In this document: piece after piece, positions 28,473-37,589 of the stretch
How positions within the stretch are numbered: position 1 is the stretch's first letter
Layout: each line of letters opens with the position of its first letter
From: an uncultured Clostridia bacterium
Lineage (GTDB): Bacteria; Bacillota; Clostridia; TANB77; CAG-508
Direction: 5' to 3'
Assembly (NCBI GenBank): GCA_946529215.1
Contig: CAMMZC010000005.1
Location: forward strand, 1-64,000
Length of the DNA: 64,000 nucleotides
Notes under the pieces: model-generated
Told to the model about the DNA's origin: nothing
Databases searched by the model: none
The model's input: the letters and a program-made list of their open reading frames with translations, nothing else
Translations under genes and position numbers: made by a program

Positions 28473-30056
28473 CTAAAATACACCTAAGTACTCATTATAT
28501 GTTACTTCTCTATCCACCACTTTTCCATCTTGCTTTAAATCAATAATTCTATTTGCAACTGTTTGTGTTAATTGATGGTCATGTGATGTAAATATAATGT
28601 TTCCTTTAAATCTTTGCATTCCTTCGTTTAAAGCGGTTATACTTTCCATATCTAAATGGTTTGTTGGTTCATCAAATATTAAGAAATTGGCTCCTGAAAG
28701 CATCATTTTAGATAATACACATCTTACCTTTTCTCCACCAGACATTACTTTTGCTTTTTTCAATGCTTCTTCTCCTGAAAATAGCATTCTTCCCAAAAAG
28801 CTTCTTACATAAGTTTCGTCAGGATCTTTTGAATATTTTCTAAGCCAATCTGTAATACTTTCATCTGTTTCGAATAAGTAGTTATTATCTTTTGGGAAAT
28901 ATGTAGAAGTAATTGTCATTCCCCATTTAATTTCTCCACTATCTGGTTCTAGCTCTCCTGCGATGATTTGGAATAAAACTGTTTTTGCAATTTCATTATC
29001 TGCTAAAAAAGCAATTTTATCTCCTGATTTTACTGTAAAAGATACATTATCTAATACTTTTTCTCCATTTATAGTTTTTGAGATATTTTTTACTTCCAAT
29101 ATTTCTTTTCCTGGTTCTCTATCTGGCTTAAAATCTACATAAGGATATTTTCTGTTTGATGGTCTTATTTCTTCTAATTGAATTTTTTCTAATGTTTTCT
29201 TTCTTGATGTGGCTTGTTTAGATTTTGAAGCATTTGCACTAAATCTTGCAATAAATTCTTGTAATTCTTTTATTTTTTCTTCTTTCTTTTTATTTTGCTC
29301 TCTTGCTTGTTTTAATGCTAATTGGCTAGATTCATACCAAAAGTCATAGTTTCCTGGATATACTGTTATTTTTCCAAAATCCACATCTGCAATATATGTG
29401 CAAACTTTGTTTAAGAAATATCTATCATGTGATACAACAATAACAGTATTTTCGTAATTAATTAAAAATTCTTGCAACCAATCTATAGCTTTTAAATCTA
29501 AGTCGTTTGTAGGCTCATCTAAAAGCAAAATATCTGGATTTCCAAATAAACTTTGAGCAAGTAAAACCTTAACTTTTTCTTTTGCTTCAATTTCTTTCAT
29601 TGACTTATAATGATTTTCTGGTGCTATTCCTAAATCATTTAAAAGCATTGCTGCATCTGATTCTGCATTCCATCCATCAAGTTCTGCAAATCTTTCTTCT
29701 AATTTTGCAGCTTTCATTCCATCTTCTTCAGAAAAATCAGGCTTTGCATAAATTGCGTCTTTTTCTTTCATAATATCATATAATTCTTTATTTCCCATTA
29801 TAACAGTATCTATTACAGAAAATTCTTCAAAAGCAAAGTGATCTTGTTTTAAAACAGAAATTCTTTCTGTTTTGTCTTTAGACACATCGCCTTTGCTTGG
29901 CTCTATTTCGCCTGAAAGAACCTTTAAAAAAGTTGACTTTCCTGCTCCATTTGCACCTATTATTCCATAACAATTTCCTTTGTTAAAATTAATATTAACA
30001 TCTTCAAACAATACTCTTTTTCCAAATCGTATTGTAACTCCATTTGCACTTAACAT
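28473..30056 (-). CDS. ABC-F family ATPase (YkpA/YbiT-like)
   Basis: A 527-aa protein with two ABC ATPase domains and no membrane segment. First domain: Walker A GANGAGKST (~35), Walker B ILLLDEPTNDLD. Linker with a KKKEEKIKELQEFIARFSANASKSKQ helical arm; second domain: altered Walker A LADNEIAKTV, MSGGEKVR and LIFDEPTNHLDME. ABC-F proteins act on the ribosomal E site in translation or antibiotic protection; this subtype is usually housekeeping. The second Walker A lacks the GxxGxGK pattern, as in other YkpA-type members. Confidence 0.9.
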   Translation of the reverse strand: MLSANGVTIRFGKRVLFEDVNINFNKGNCYGIIGANGAGKSTFLKVLSGEIEPSKGDVSKDKTERISVLKQDHFAFEEFSVIDTVIMGNKELYDIMKEKDAIYAKPDFSEEDGMKAAKLEERFAELDGWNAESDAAMLLNDLGIAPENHYKSMKEIEAKEKVKVLLAQSLFGNPDILLLDEPTNDLDLKAIDWLQEFLINYENTVIVVSHDRYFLNKVCTYIADVDFGKITVYPGNYDFWYESSQLALKQAREQNKKKEEKIKELQEFIARFSANASKSKQATSRKKTLEKIQLEEIRPSNRKYPYVDFKPDREPGKEILEVKNISKTINGEKVLDNVSFTVKSGDKIAFLADNEIAKTVLFQIIAGELEPDSGEIKWGMTITSTYFPKDNNYLFETDESITDWLRKYSKDPDETYVRSFLGRMLFSGEEALKKAKVMSGGEKVRCVLSKMMLSGANFLIFDEPTNHLDMESITALNEGMQRFKGNIIFTSHDHQLTQTVANRIIDLKQDGKVVDREVTYNEYLGVF

Positions 30057-30060
30057 TTAA

Positions 30061-30476
30061 TTCAATCCTTTCTCGCTTTGCTTAAAGCTTGCATAGTTAT
30101 GTATAAAATGACTTAAATAAATATTGCCATTTTTCTATACAATCATTTTCTTCTATGTATGCCATTATACACTATTTCCCTAAGGTTTTCAAGTATTTTT
30201 AAAAATTAATTGTAACTGCAGTAAACTTATTTTTTAAGTTAATATATAAGTATTCAAATTGTTTACTACTGAGATAATTTAAAAAAGTAGAATTTTCTCA
30301 TAAATTCTACTTTTTTCTCTTATTCGTGCTTTTTTAACTCTACAATTATTAATTTTGCCAGATTTTATTAATTATATCTGTTCTTTCCTTCTAGTGCCTT
30401 TTGGCTTAATTCTTCACCTTCGTTTGCAAATTTAAATTAATTCAAATAAAATGTCTAAAAAATCTCTTTTCTTAAA
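30061..30476. other. intergenic region downstream of the DGR operon and upstream of abc-f
   Basis: 416 bp. Contains the terminator at 30281-30316 and A/T-rich sequence. The part 30320-30470 is slightly richer in G/C and may be decayed coding sequence, but I recognise nothing in it. Confidence 0.4.
30281..30316. terminator. terminator downstream of the DGR operon
   Basis: Perfect 15-bp stem AAAAAAGTAGAATTT / AAATTCTACTTTTTT with a 6-nt loop. It lies 160 bp after the last DGR-operon gene. Confidence 0.85.
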
Positions 30477-30851
30477 TTAAAGTTTAAAAAATTGTTTTAA
30501 TTTTTTTATCACTCTTACAAATATATTATTTTTAGTTTGAACAACAGACATATTTATACTTTCTTCGTTTTTTATTTCAGAATTATATTTTTTCTCATTA
30601 AAAATATTTTCTCGATTATATTGCTCATTTTTTTTATTTTCTTTAATTTCCTTTATTTGGCTATTTATTTCTACTATATCGTCGTGATTTTTTTGAAATA
30701 ACTCTTTAACAGCTAAAAGTCTTTCATCATTAGGGTCTATTTTTTCTTCTTTTAGCTCATCTAATTTATCACATAATTTTTTATATTCCCTAGCTTTTAA
30801 ATCAAGTTCCATAGTAAGACCAACAAGTTTAGTTTGGCTTAAATTCATCAT
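30477..30851 (-). CDS. small coiled-coil protein at the end of the DGR operon
   Basis: 124 aa, strongly charged and helical (EYKKLCDKLDELKEEK, then IVEINSQIKEIKEN), with a basic, hydrophobic C terminus (IFVRVIKKLKQFFKL). No known domain. Its ATG overlaps the TGA of the upstream target gene (ATGATGA), so it is translationally coupled to the DGR target and may be its partner or membrane anchor. Confidence 0.6.
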   Translation of the reverse strand: MMNLSQTKLVGLTMELDLKAREYKKLCDKLDELKEEKIDPNDERLLAVKELFQKNHDDIVEINSQIKEIKENKKNEQYNRENIFNEKKYNSEIKNEESINMSVVQTKNNIFVRVIKKLKQFFKL

Positions 30852-31921
30852 CTATTTTGTCCTCCATTCTCTATTTGTTTTTGTTCTCTTTGATAAAGAA
30901 TGTATTGTTCTTTTTTCATTGCATCTCGAAATTCATATTCAGATGGCACAGTTAAATTTGAAGTTGCTTTTTTAAATCTTTCTACCTGCCTTTTTAATCT
31001 ATTATAACCCATACCAATATTTATTTGTTGCAATGGCTTATCTGGATTTTGTCTATCATATTCTTTTATAAAAGCCTTTAATCCTCTTTGGAATGCTTTA
31101 AATATCATTTCTCTATCTTGTTCCTCTGGACTTGTTTCCTCTACATTATATCTTCCTGAATCATATTCTCTTTCGTGATGTCTATATTTTTCATTAAGCT
31201 CAAAATCATTAATTACAGCATAACCTCTTGCTTTATTTACATACATTGTACCTTTTGATATTATATCGCCTTTTGAATTTCTAACAACAAGATTCTGTAC
31301 ATCAGGAGCAATAACACTTGCTCTCGCAATATCTTTTCCATAGTATTGACTTGTAATTGTCCCACAACAACTACAAAATAGTCCCATTATGCTATTATGT
31401 GGATCATTTTTACTAAGCCATTCATAAGTAAATTGCTTATCATATAATTCTTCTATCATTTCTCTTCCACTTACTAATTCTTCTTCAGTTTGCCTTCTGA
31501 TTCTTTCTATGCTTTCTAAAATTGTTTCTTCTCTTATTAGCTTTCCTAATATATGTTCTGGTACATTATTTATTTTTTGCTCTTCTCTCAATCGGCATAT
31601 TTCATCAAATATTTCTTGACTAAGACCTCTTTCTGCACATAAAGCGGCAATGTCTTCATTATCTTTGGTTTCCCCATCATATTTAACCTCCAAATACATT
31701 GCTATCATTGCCTCTTCCCAGCTTCTATTTACATTTCTTCCATTAACAATATTGGTTCTTTTTTTCTGTACCTTATCAAAGTTTGACATTACTTTAATAA
31801 ACATTCCAGGATAATTTCTCTCTAAATTTAAAATTAAATCCAAATTTTGCAGATTTTTCTTATCCCCTTGTATAGATATAAATTTTAGAAATTCTTGATT
31901 AGGCTGGACATCCAATGGCAT
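30848..31921 (-). pseudogene. DGR target protein, C-terminal third (frameshifted from 31944-33134)
   Basis: Reading through the frame change near 31930 gives ...EMKLRRYHGLFDSMPLDVQPN, joining this 357-aa ORF to the ORF at 31944-33134 without loss, so both were one gene. Helical in its first half. Around residues 175-235 it has NSIMGLFCSCCGTI...NSKGDIISKGTMYVNK..GYAVINDFELN, a paired-Cys plus beta segment like GNAT-like C-terminal domains in phage and plasmid proteins (a weak resemblance). It would form the intracellular or anchoring end of the variable protein. Confidence 0.6.
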
Positions 31922-31943
31922 TGAATCAAATAGACCGTGATAC

Positions 31944-33134
31944 CTACCGCAATTTCATTTCATCTGTTTTTAAAATTATGGCAAGTAATGAAGTGGCTTT
32001 TTGTGCCAAAGGAACTTGTGTTTCTTTACCTTTTTTATCCAACATTTTTTCTGTTGAAAAACACCCTAGGCTACTGGCAAATTTATAAAAATCTAATCTT
32101 TCTTCTTCTGGAAAATCTAGTAGCATATCATTGATTTTTGGAATTTCATTTTTAAAAAATCTAAAATCGCTATTCTCTGTAAACGATTTTGTTTTTCCAC
32201 TTTGGGCTATAGCTAATCCATATACATAAGGAATACTAAATTTATTTTTACTTAAAATTTCTGAAAACTCGGTTATTTCGCCTAGTTTATCGCTTTGTAC
32301 TAATATACTGTAATCAAATCCATCAAAAGATTTTACTATTTTACCAAGCTCTACCACATCTGTATATTCATTTTCATTTTTAGGTAATTCTTGTGCAAAT
32401 ACTAATTTCCTTGTTTTTGTTCTGTATGCATATTTAAACTGTAATCCATCAAAAGCTCTTTTTCCAATAGATTTTATTCCTGAATGCATTATTAACTTTT
32501 TAAGTGTTATACACCCATTAAATGCGTCATCTGGTACTTCTTTCTCGCTATCTGGTATTGCATATTCTATCATTGGCTCTCTGGATAAGTTAAATGCCTC
32601 ATTTAAGAAATTACATTCTCCTGTAAAATTTCCACCTCGACTAGCACCATATTCTATATTACCATTTGATTGTATGTTTCTAACATCTATTCCATTTAGA
32701 AAACCACGTGGCATACTATTTTGCCACATTGTAATATTTTGGTCATCTTCATTTAGGTAGAATGGAATATTTGAAATAATTGCTTCTTCTGCTCTTAGAT
32801 CAAAATATTTTGCTTTTCCATTTCCTTTTGGGTTTATCCATTTTGGCATTTCATCCCAATTTTTTATTACAAAAGAAATTGGTTCAACTTTTGCCCATCT
32901 TATTGTACCTGCTTTTCCAGTTGGTGTTCCATCAGAATATCTATCTTCTTCACTATTTGGATATGATACTACACGCACATATCTGTTCCCTTGATATTCA
33001 AATTCTGGGCTATGTTTTCCTGCATAATCTTTACATTCTTCTTTTTGACCATTACCTGAATACCATCTACCAGTACATAAAATTCCTTCTTGGATTTTTC
33101 CTCCGTGATATAATGACTCTAATATTCTACTCAA
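31944..33134 (-). pseudogene. DGR target protein, middle part (lectin-like fold end, LRR_5 repeat)
   Basis: Continues from the variable-region ORF after a one-base frameshift near 33195: TSIGKTICHTLHIGEYTGT then KANEDLSRILESLYHG reads smoothly. Residues ~85-150 contain RWAKVEPISFVIKNWDEMP, like the DUF6273/C-type-lectin frames of DGR targets. About residues 205-235 form a BspA-type leucine-rich repeat (VPDDAFNGCITLKKLIM..GIKSIGKRAFDG). It runs into the C-terminal third by a second frameshift near 31930. Confidence 0.65.
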
Positions 33135-33282
33135 ATCTTCGTTGGCTTTTGTTCCAGTATACTCTCCAATATGTAATGTATGACATATAGTTTTTCCGAT
33201 CGAGGTCTTTTACTTCTCTTATATCAAATTGTTCTAGTTTTTTGCTTTCATCTCTATTTTTTTTCCCTTTTAAAATTCGTAA

Positions 33283-33295
33283 CGCACTTCGTGCG
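33283..33295 (-). other. hairpin just downstream of the variable region
   Basis: CGCAC-GAA-GTGCG (minus strand), a compact GC-rich stem in otherwise A/T-rich sequence, about 30 nt past the end of VR homology. In the Bordetella phage DGR a short hairpin at this place promotes retrohoming, so this is a candidate for the same role. Confidence 0.55.
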
Positions 33296-33319
33296 GAGAT
33301 ATTAGACGGAAGATGATAA

Positions 33320-33430
33320 TGCAAAGACGGGCTCAGCCCAAGGTCCCTGTTAGAAGGTAATGCTGGTCTCCAATCGCCAACGCCATGAACACAGTAGCCA
33401 TAATAACTAGAATAGGCGGAGCGGAGCCAC
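33320..33430 (-). repeat. DGR variable repeat (VR)
   Basis: Begins GTGGCTCCGCTCCGCCTAT, identical for 19 nt to the template repeat at 35023 and downward, then diverges. Over the next ~45 nt most differences fall on template adenines (about 11) with about 5 at other bases; beyond that the two cannot be aligned base by base. So it derives from this or a closely related template, but not by a recent single copying event. Confidence 0.75.
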
Positions 33431-33697
33431 GCACAAGTTGTTCGTCTGCCAGTACACGTAGTATAGCCATCAAATGTATAAGCATTATTCATTTTAGCAT
33501 AATCAGTAGCAGATATTCTTCTTTCCTTATCTGTTCTTTTATTATCATAGTACTCATGATAGCTATCTAAATATATTAAATCAGTTGTATTGAATTTTTT
33601 ATTTCCCATCTCTTGATTTTCGTCTGTGTTTTCAATTGTATGCGGTTCAATGTTACATCTTAAATCTCTTCTTTCCATATGTACTCCTTTATTTATT

Positions 33698-34707
33698 CTA
33701 TAGATTATTTATTTTTCTATATAAACTCCTGGCATTAGAATGGCATATATGTGCATAAAATGCTGTTAATCTTGTATTTATATAATCCTCATCTACTAAA
33801 ATTTTTTTCAGTTTTGATAATATTTTCATATTTCTCTTTAACCTTAATTTTGCTTGTCCCCTTAAAAGTCTTATTACTTTTCCATTTTCAGTAAGTATAT
33901 GGCTAAACCCTAAAAAATCTATTCCATCCTTTATATTTAATATTTGAGTTTTATTATTCAGCTCTAACTTCAAATTATCATTTGCACATTTTTCGATTTT
34001 CTCTTTACAATATTTTAGATATTCCTTATCATTATGTAATAAAATCATATCATCCATATATCTAACATAATACTTTATTCTTAATTTTTCCTTTATTAAT
34101 CTATCTATTTCGTCAAGATAATAAAGTCCAAACCATTGACTCGTTTGATTTCCTATAGGAAGTCCTACTCCTTTTTTTGATTTTTACTATCTATTATTAA
34201 TTTTAAAATCCATATTTCGTCTTCATCAAATTTTTCCTTTTTTAATTTATTAAATAGTATTGTATGGTCAATATTTTGAAAATATTTTCTCACATCACAC
34301 TTTAATACATACCCTTGATTAGTTTTAAATTTTTTATAATATGAATGTAAAAATATTTCCAACCTTTTTATTCAAAAATCTGTACCTTTGCCTTTTCTAC
34401 AAGCTACATTATCATATATTAATCTTCTTTTAAATTTTGGCTCTATAATATTATTACATAAAGCCATTAAAACTACTCTATCTCTATAGAATAGAGCCTC
34501 TATTATTCTTTCTTTTGGCTCATATATTTTAAATTGTTTGTATGTACCAACTTTATATGTTTTATTTTTTATTTGGTTTGACAAATCTACTAGATTTTGA
34601 CTCAAATTTATTTCAAAATTTATAGTTTCTCTTTTGTGCTGTTTAGAACATCTACATTTTCTATGTGCTTCTAACAACTTTTCGAAACTAAATAATTCTT
34701 CTATCAC
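33698..34707 (-). pseudogene. DGR reverse transcriptase, disrupted
   Basis: Three ORFs (34372-34707, 34165-34362, 33698-34057) are one RT of about 335 aa. Motifs: VACRKGKGTDF, KCDVRKYFQNIDH (catalytic D), then PIGNQTSQW, the DGR-specific variant of RT motif 4, and YVRYMDDMIL (YMDD). Lesions: an in-frame TGA after GTDF (34372-34374, one base from GGA) and a -1 shift in a seven-A run near 34177, where eight A would read NQKKGVGLPIGNQ. Not functional as written unless suppressed. Confidence 0.88.
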
Positions 34708-34866
34708 TTCTATTCCTCCATATAATAAAAAAGAGCTATCCTTCTATCACTAGATAAACTTCCAAAGCTAACGCGTTGGTCGTCAAGATAGCCATTTTCT
34801 TCTGACTCTTTTTCAGAGTTCAAAAAAGCGTAAGATTCCTTTGCCTTAAACACTCATTTATTCTAC
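34708..34866. other. spacer between TR and RT
   Basis: About 160 bp without a gene, with a short hairpin near 34804-34820 (ACTCT...AGAGT). It is part of the region that would be transcribed as template RNA together with the RT mRNA. Confidence 0.4.
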
Positions 34867-34919
34867 TTAGAATAAATACTTCTGGTCATTTTTGAAAGAT
34901 ATATATCTTTCATTCAAAG

Positions 34920-35023
34920 GTAAACTGGGCACAGCATTTCTGTTTTTAGTATATTTATTGTTCCAGTCGCCGTCGCCATTTACATAGTTTACATTGTATC
35001 TATTATAGGCGGAGCGGAGCCAC
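34920..35023 (-). repeat. DGR template repeat (TR)
   Basis: Shares GTGGCTCCGCTCCGCCTAT with the variable repeat and then shows many AAT/AAC codons (conceptual N.YNVNYVNGDGDWNN), the adenine-rich signature of a template. It lies between avd and the RT gene, the usual position. The track ORF 34867-35049 is only this repeat read as protein, not a gene. Confidence 0.82.
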
Positions 35024-35101
35024 AAAGAGTCTCTAAATGTCAACGCCACACGTGCGATTGTAATCTTACCTTAATGAAAGCATTTCTGCATAACATCCTT
35101 A

Positions 35102-35568
35102 CTATTTTCTTTCAGCATCACTTTTTCGCCAAGCAACTAATAAATTTATACAATCAGATAACTGTAATGATATTTGTTGATATTGTTTTTTAAATACATT
35201 GATTTTCTAATGCAAGAAAAAGATATATATCCTAATAATTTCAATTTTAAAAAAGCCATTATTTGACATTCTCTTCTTCTTTCTTTATTTTTAACACTAT
35301 CCATCCTAATTGAATTTGCCTCAATTAAATTTTCTATACAATCCAAACTATAATTTTGCATTCTATTAATAAAAACTGCTCTAAATTTTTTGGGTGATTT
35401 TTCAGTAATAGTTATTACATATGCTGTCAATTTTTTTGCTTTAGTTATTACTATAAGTTCACTAGAATCTGATGGTATTTTTGTTTTATTACCACCTTCT
35501 TCTACACTTGGAATAACTTTTGGCATTCTTAAACCATTTTTCCTACCAATATTTTCTTCTATTTTCAT
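35102..35568 (-). pseudogene. avd: Avd-like DGR accessory protein, frameshifted
   Basis: A four-helix-bundle accessory protein that binds the RT and template RNA. ORF 35146-35568 has KLTAYVITITEKSPKKFRAV and then QNYSLDCIENLIEAN, the Avd helices. One extra A at the six-A run near 35187 restores the Avd C terminus LKKQYQQISLQLSDCINLLV AWRKSD, ending at 35102. It has its own promoter at 35586-35614. With the last helix lost, the protein is probably inactive. Confidence 0.8.
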
Positions 35569-35585
35569 TTTTATCTACCAAGTTA

Positions 35586-35614
35586 ATTATATATTTTTCT
35601 ATATTTTTTGTAAA
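35586..35614 (-). promoter_or_regulatory. promoter of the DGR operon
   Basis: TTTACA (35609-35614), 17 bp, TATAAT (35586-35591), close upstream of avd. It should transcribe avd, TR, RT, target and partner as one unit; I see no internal terminator. Confidence 0.65.
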
Positions 35615-35636
35615 TACTTTTCTATAAAAATCTCAA

Positions 35637-35684
35637 AAAAGAGACCATCTTAGCTACTAAAAAGCAATAATGATAGCCTCTTTT
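35637..35684 (-). terminator. terminator after the DUF378 gene
   Basis: AAAAGAGGCTATC pairs with GATGGTCTCTTTT (two wobbles) and is followed by T. It separates DUF378 from the DGR operon. Confidence 0.7.
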
Positions 35685-35739
35685 ATTTCTATTAAATCAA
35701 GGAAATTCTTTGGTATACTGGTTTTAATACAATTTCCAA

Positions 35740-35928
35740 TTAATCCTCAAATAATAATTTTATTCCCCATAATCCAGAAATTCCAACAAGTGCATAAACA
35801 ATTCTAGACATCGCACTCATTTGTCCAAAAATTGCAGCAACTAAATCAAATTTAAAAAATCCAATCAATCCCCAATTTATTGCACCTATTATTATTAAAA
35901 CCAAAGCAATTTTATCTATAATTTTCAT
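35740..35928 (-). CDS. DUF378 family small membrane protein
   Basis: 62 aa with two membrane helices: IALVLIIIGAINWGLIGFF and the second from SRIVYALVGISGLWGIKLL. The NWGL motif is typical of DUF378. Function unknown. The SD is GGGAGGTG. Confidence 0.85.
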   Translation of the reverse strand: MKIIDKIALVLIIIGAINWGLIGFFKFDLVAAIFGQMSAMSRIVYALVGISGLWGIKLLFED

Positions 35929-36207
35929 CTAAAAACACCTCCCTTTTCTATATTGAATATGACTTATCTATTAGCATCTTCAAATTCATTTGCTATTTTG
36001 TATCTAATTCATATATATTCATATTTTTATATAATATGAAAATAGCCATTTCATACTTGTTCTTATTATAATCTTACCAAAAAAAATATTTTTATACATT
36101 TTGTTGAATTTTATCTAAATTTATGATATTTTATTAATAGAAAATTTTATAAAATCAATAAAATTCTTTAAATTCAATTTGTAATTTTAAATGAAAGGGT
36201 GATAAAT

Positions 36208-37476
36208 TTGAAAAAAGGAAAAAGATTTGAATTTAAACAAGGTAGTGAGTATACTTTTAGAAGAATGATTGCTCTAATATTATTAGTCTTAATAATATTT
36301 GCATTTATTAAAATTTTAACAAAGAATAAAAATGAAAATATTTCAAAAAACGAAACAAACTTAACACAATCAGAAGATTCTTTTAAAGCAATAAATGTTA
36401 CAGATGAAAATAAATCTGTACAAAATGAAGATATTACATTTACCTTAGCAACAACCGGAGATATTATGTGTCATAACACAAATTTTAAAGATGCATATAA
36501 TTCATCTACAAAATCTTACGATTTTTCATATTATTTTACAGATGTTAAAAAATACTTGCAAGAAGCTGATATTACAGTTGGAAATTTAGAGACAACTCTT
36601 TCAGGAGCAAAAAGAGGATATAGCGGATATCCAACATTCAATACTCCAGAAATCTTGGCCAAAAATTTAAAAGATGCAGGATTTAATGTAGTTTCTACTG
36701 CAAATAATCATTGTATGGATAAAGGTTATTCTGGAATTGAAAGCACAATTGATTTTTTAGATAAAGCAGATTTAGCACATACAGGCACTTTTAAATCCAA
36801 AAAGGATCAAGAAACAATTTTAATAAAAAATGTAAAAGGTGTAAATATTGCATTTTTAAGTTTTACCTATGGAACTAATGGAATTTCAATTCCAAAAGAT
36901 AAATCTTATGCAGTAAATTTAATCGATAAAGATTTAATAAAATCTCAAATTGAACTTGCAAAAAAACAAAATCCAGATCTAATTTGTGTAAGTATGCATT
37001 GGGGAATTGAATATCAAACAAAAGCTAATAAAGAACAACAAAATTTAGCAGACTTTTTATTTAATAATGGTGTAGATGTAATACTTGGGAATCACTCACA
37101 TGTCCCTCAACAAATGGAAAAAAGAACTATAAAATTAGAAGATGGCACAACAAAAGATGGATTTGTAATTTATTCTTTAGGTAATTTTATGGCAAACCAA
37201 AACAAACAATACACAAATGATTCTGCAATTTTAAAATTACAAATTACAAAACATAAAGGTGATGGAAAAATTACAATTGATAAAGCAACTTATACACCTA
37301 CATATATGTATAAAAGTCCTTCTAAGTCAACTAAAAAATTCAAAATTTTGGATATAAATACTGAAATCGAAAAATATGAATCTAAAGTTTCAGGTGCTGT
37401 AAGTAAGTCTTTATATAATACTTTAGTTACAGAAAGAAAAAACATAAAAAGAATTATTGGAGATGAAATTAAATAA
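36208..37476 (+). CDS. CapA family protein (metallophosphatase fold)
   Basis: About 422 aa. N-terminal membrane helix (ALILLVLIIFAFIKIL), then the CapA/PgsA calcineurin-like domain: TTGDIMCH, VGNLETTLSG, STANNHCMDKGYSG, VSMHWGIEY and LGNHSHVPQQ, covering the metal ligands. Relatives take part in poly-gamma-glutamate export but many in Clostridia have no capsule locus, as here. The track starts at GTG 36199; TTG 36208 is better placed behind AAAGGGTG. Followed by a terminator. Confidence 0.9.
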   Translation: MKKGKRFEFKQGSEYTFRRMIALILLVLIIFAFIKILTKNKNENISKNETNLTQSEDSFKAINVTDENKSVQNEDITFTLATTGDIMCHNTNFKDAYNSSTKSYDFSYYFTDVKKYLQEADITVGNLETTLSGAKRGYSGYPTFNTPEILAKNLKDAGFNVVSTANNHCMDKGYSGIESTIDFLDKADLAHTGTFKSKKDQETILIKNVKGVNIAFLSFTYGTNGISIPKDKSYAVNLIDKDLIKSQIELAKKQNPDLICVSMHWGIEYQTKANKEQQNLADFLFNNGVDVILGNHSHVPQQMEKRTIKLEDGTTKDGFVIYSLGNFMANQNKQYTNDSAILKLQITKHKGDGKITIDKATYTPTYMYKSPSKSTKKFKILDINTEIEKYESKVSGAVSKSLYNTLVTERKNIKRIIGDEIK

Positions 37477-37482
37477 TTTTTA

Positions 37483-37509
37483 AGGGTTGCTATATTTTTT
37501 AGCAACCCT
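37483..37509 (+). terminator. terminator after capA
   Basis: Stem AGGGTTGCTA / TAGCAACCCT with a T-rich loop. Confidence 0.75.
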
Positions 37510-37589
37510 ATTATTGTATTTTATAATGGAGAGTTAGTAATTAATTTCATTTTTTTATAAGTAAATTAAACCATATCAATAAAAACTCA

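Larger units (their letters stand above)
27388..28473. mobile_element. RAYT element with 22-bp perfect terminal inverted repeats
   Basis: The ends GGGACGGGGCAAAAATTCAC(TC) at 27388-27409 and its exact complement at 28452-28473 enclose a single transposase gene. The left end lies 17 bp from the tex start codon and the right end abuts the stop codon of the ABC-F gene, so the element fills almost the whole intergenic space. The core GGGGACGG is shared with the small repeats at 38635 and 55678, suggesting those are REP-like relatives mobilised by the same enzyme. Confidence 0.8.
33127..33678 (-). pseudogene. DGR target protein, N-terminal part carrying the variable region
   Basis: 183-aa ORF with GGAG SD. 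The first 75 residues are not recognised; from ~80 it has CTGRRTTCAWLRSAYSSYYG...GVGDWRPALPSN, the C-type-lectin-like variable core (WLRSA...GDW) typical of DGR targets in gut Firmicutes. The equivalent in the template is WLRSAYNRYNVNY..GDGDWNN. After the variable region the frame shifts (near 33195) into ORF 31944-33134. The variable region is internal rather than C-terminal. The full protein would be about 930 aa. Confidence 0.8.

Noticed and set aside
30848-33678. Three separate genes downstream of the RT
   Set aside because: Each frame change can be bridged by one base with sensible sequence across the joint, and the inner ORFs lack SDs at their apparent starts.
34372-34374. In-frame TGA in the reverse transcriptase as a recoded glycine codon, as in SR1/Gracilibacteria
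   Set aside because: TGA is used as a normal stop elsewhere here (for example the ATGA overlap at 30848-30851 and the ypeB end), TGA is rare inside genes, and the same gene has a frameshift. A nonsense mutation is simpler.
34867-35049. 60-aa ORF as a gene
   Set aside because: It is the DGR template repeat read in frame; it lies between avd and the RT and has no SD.
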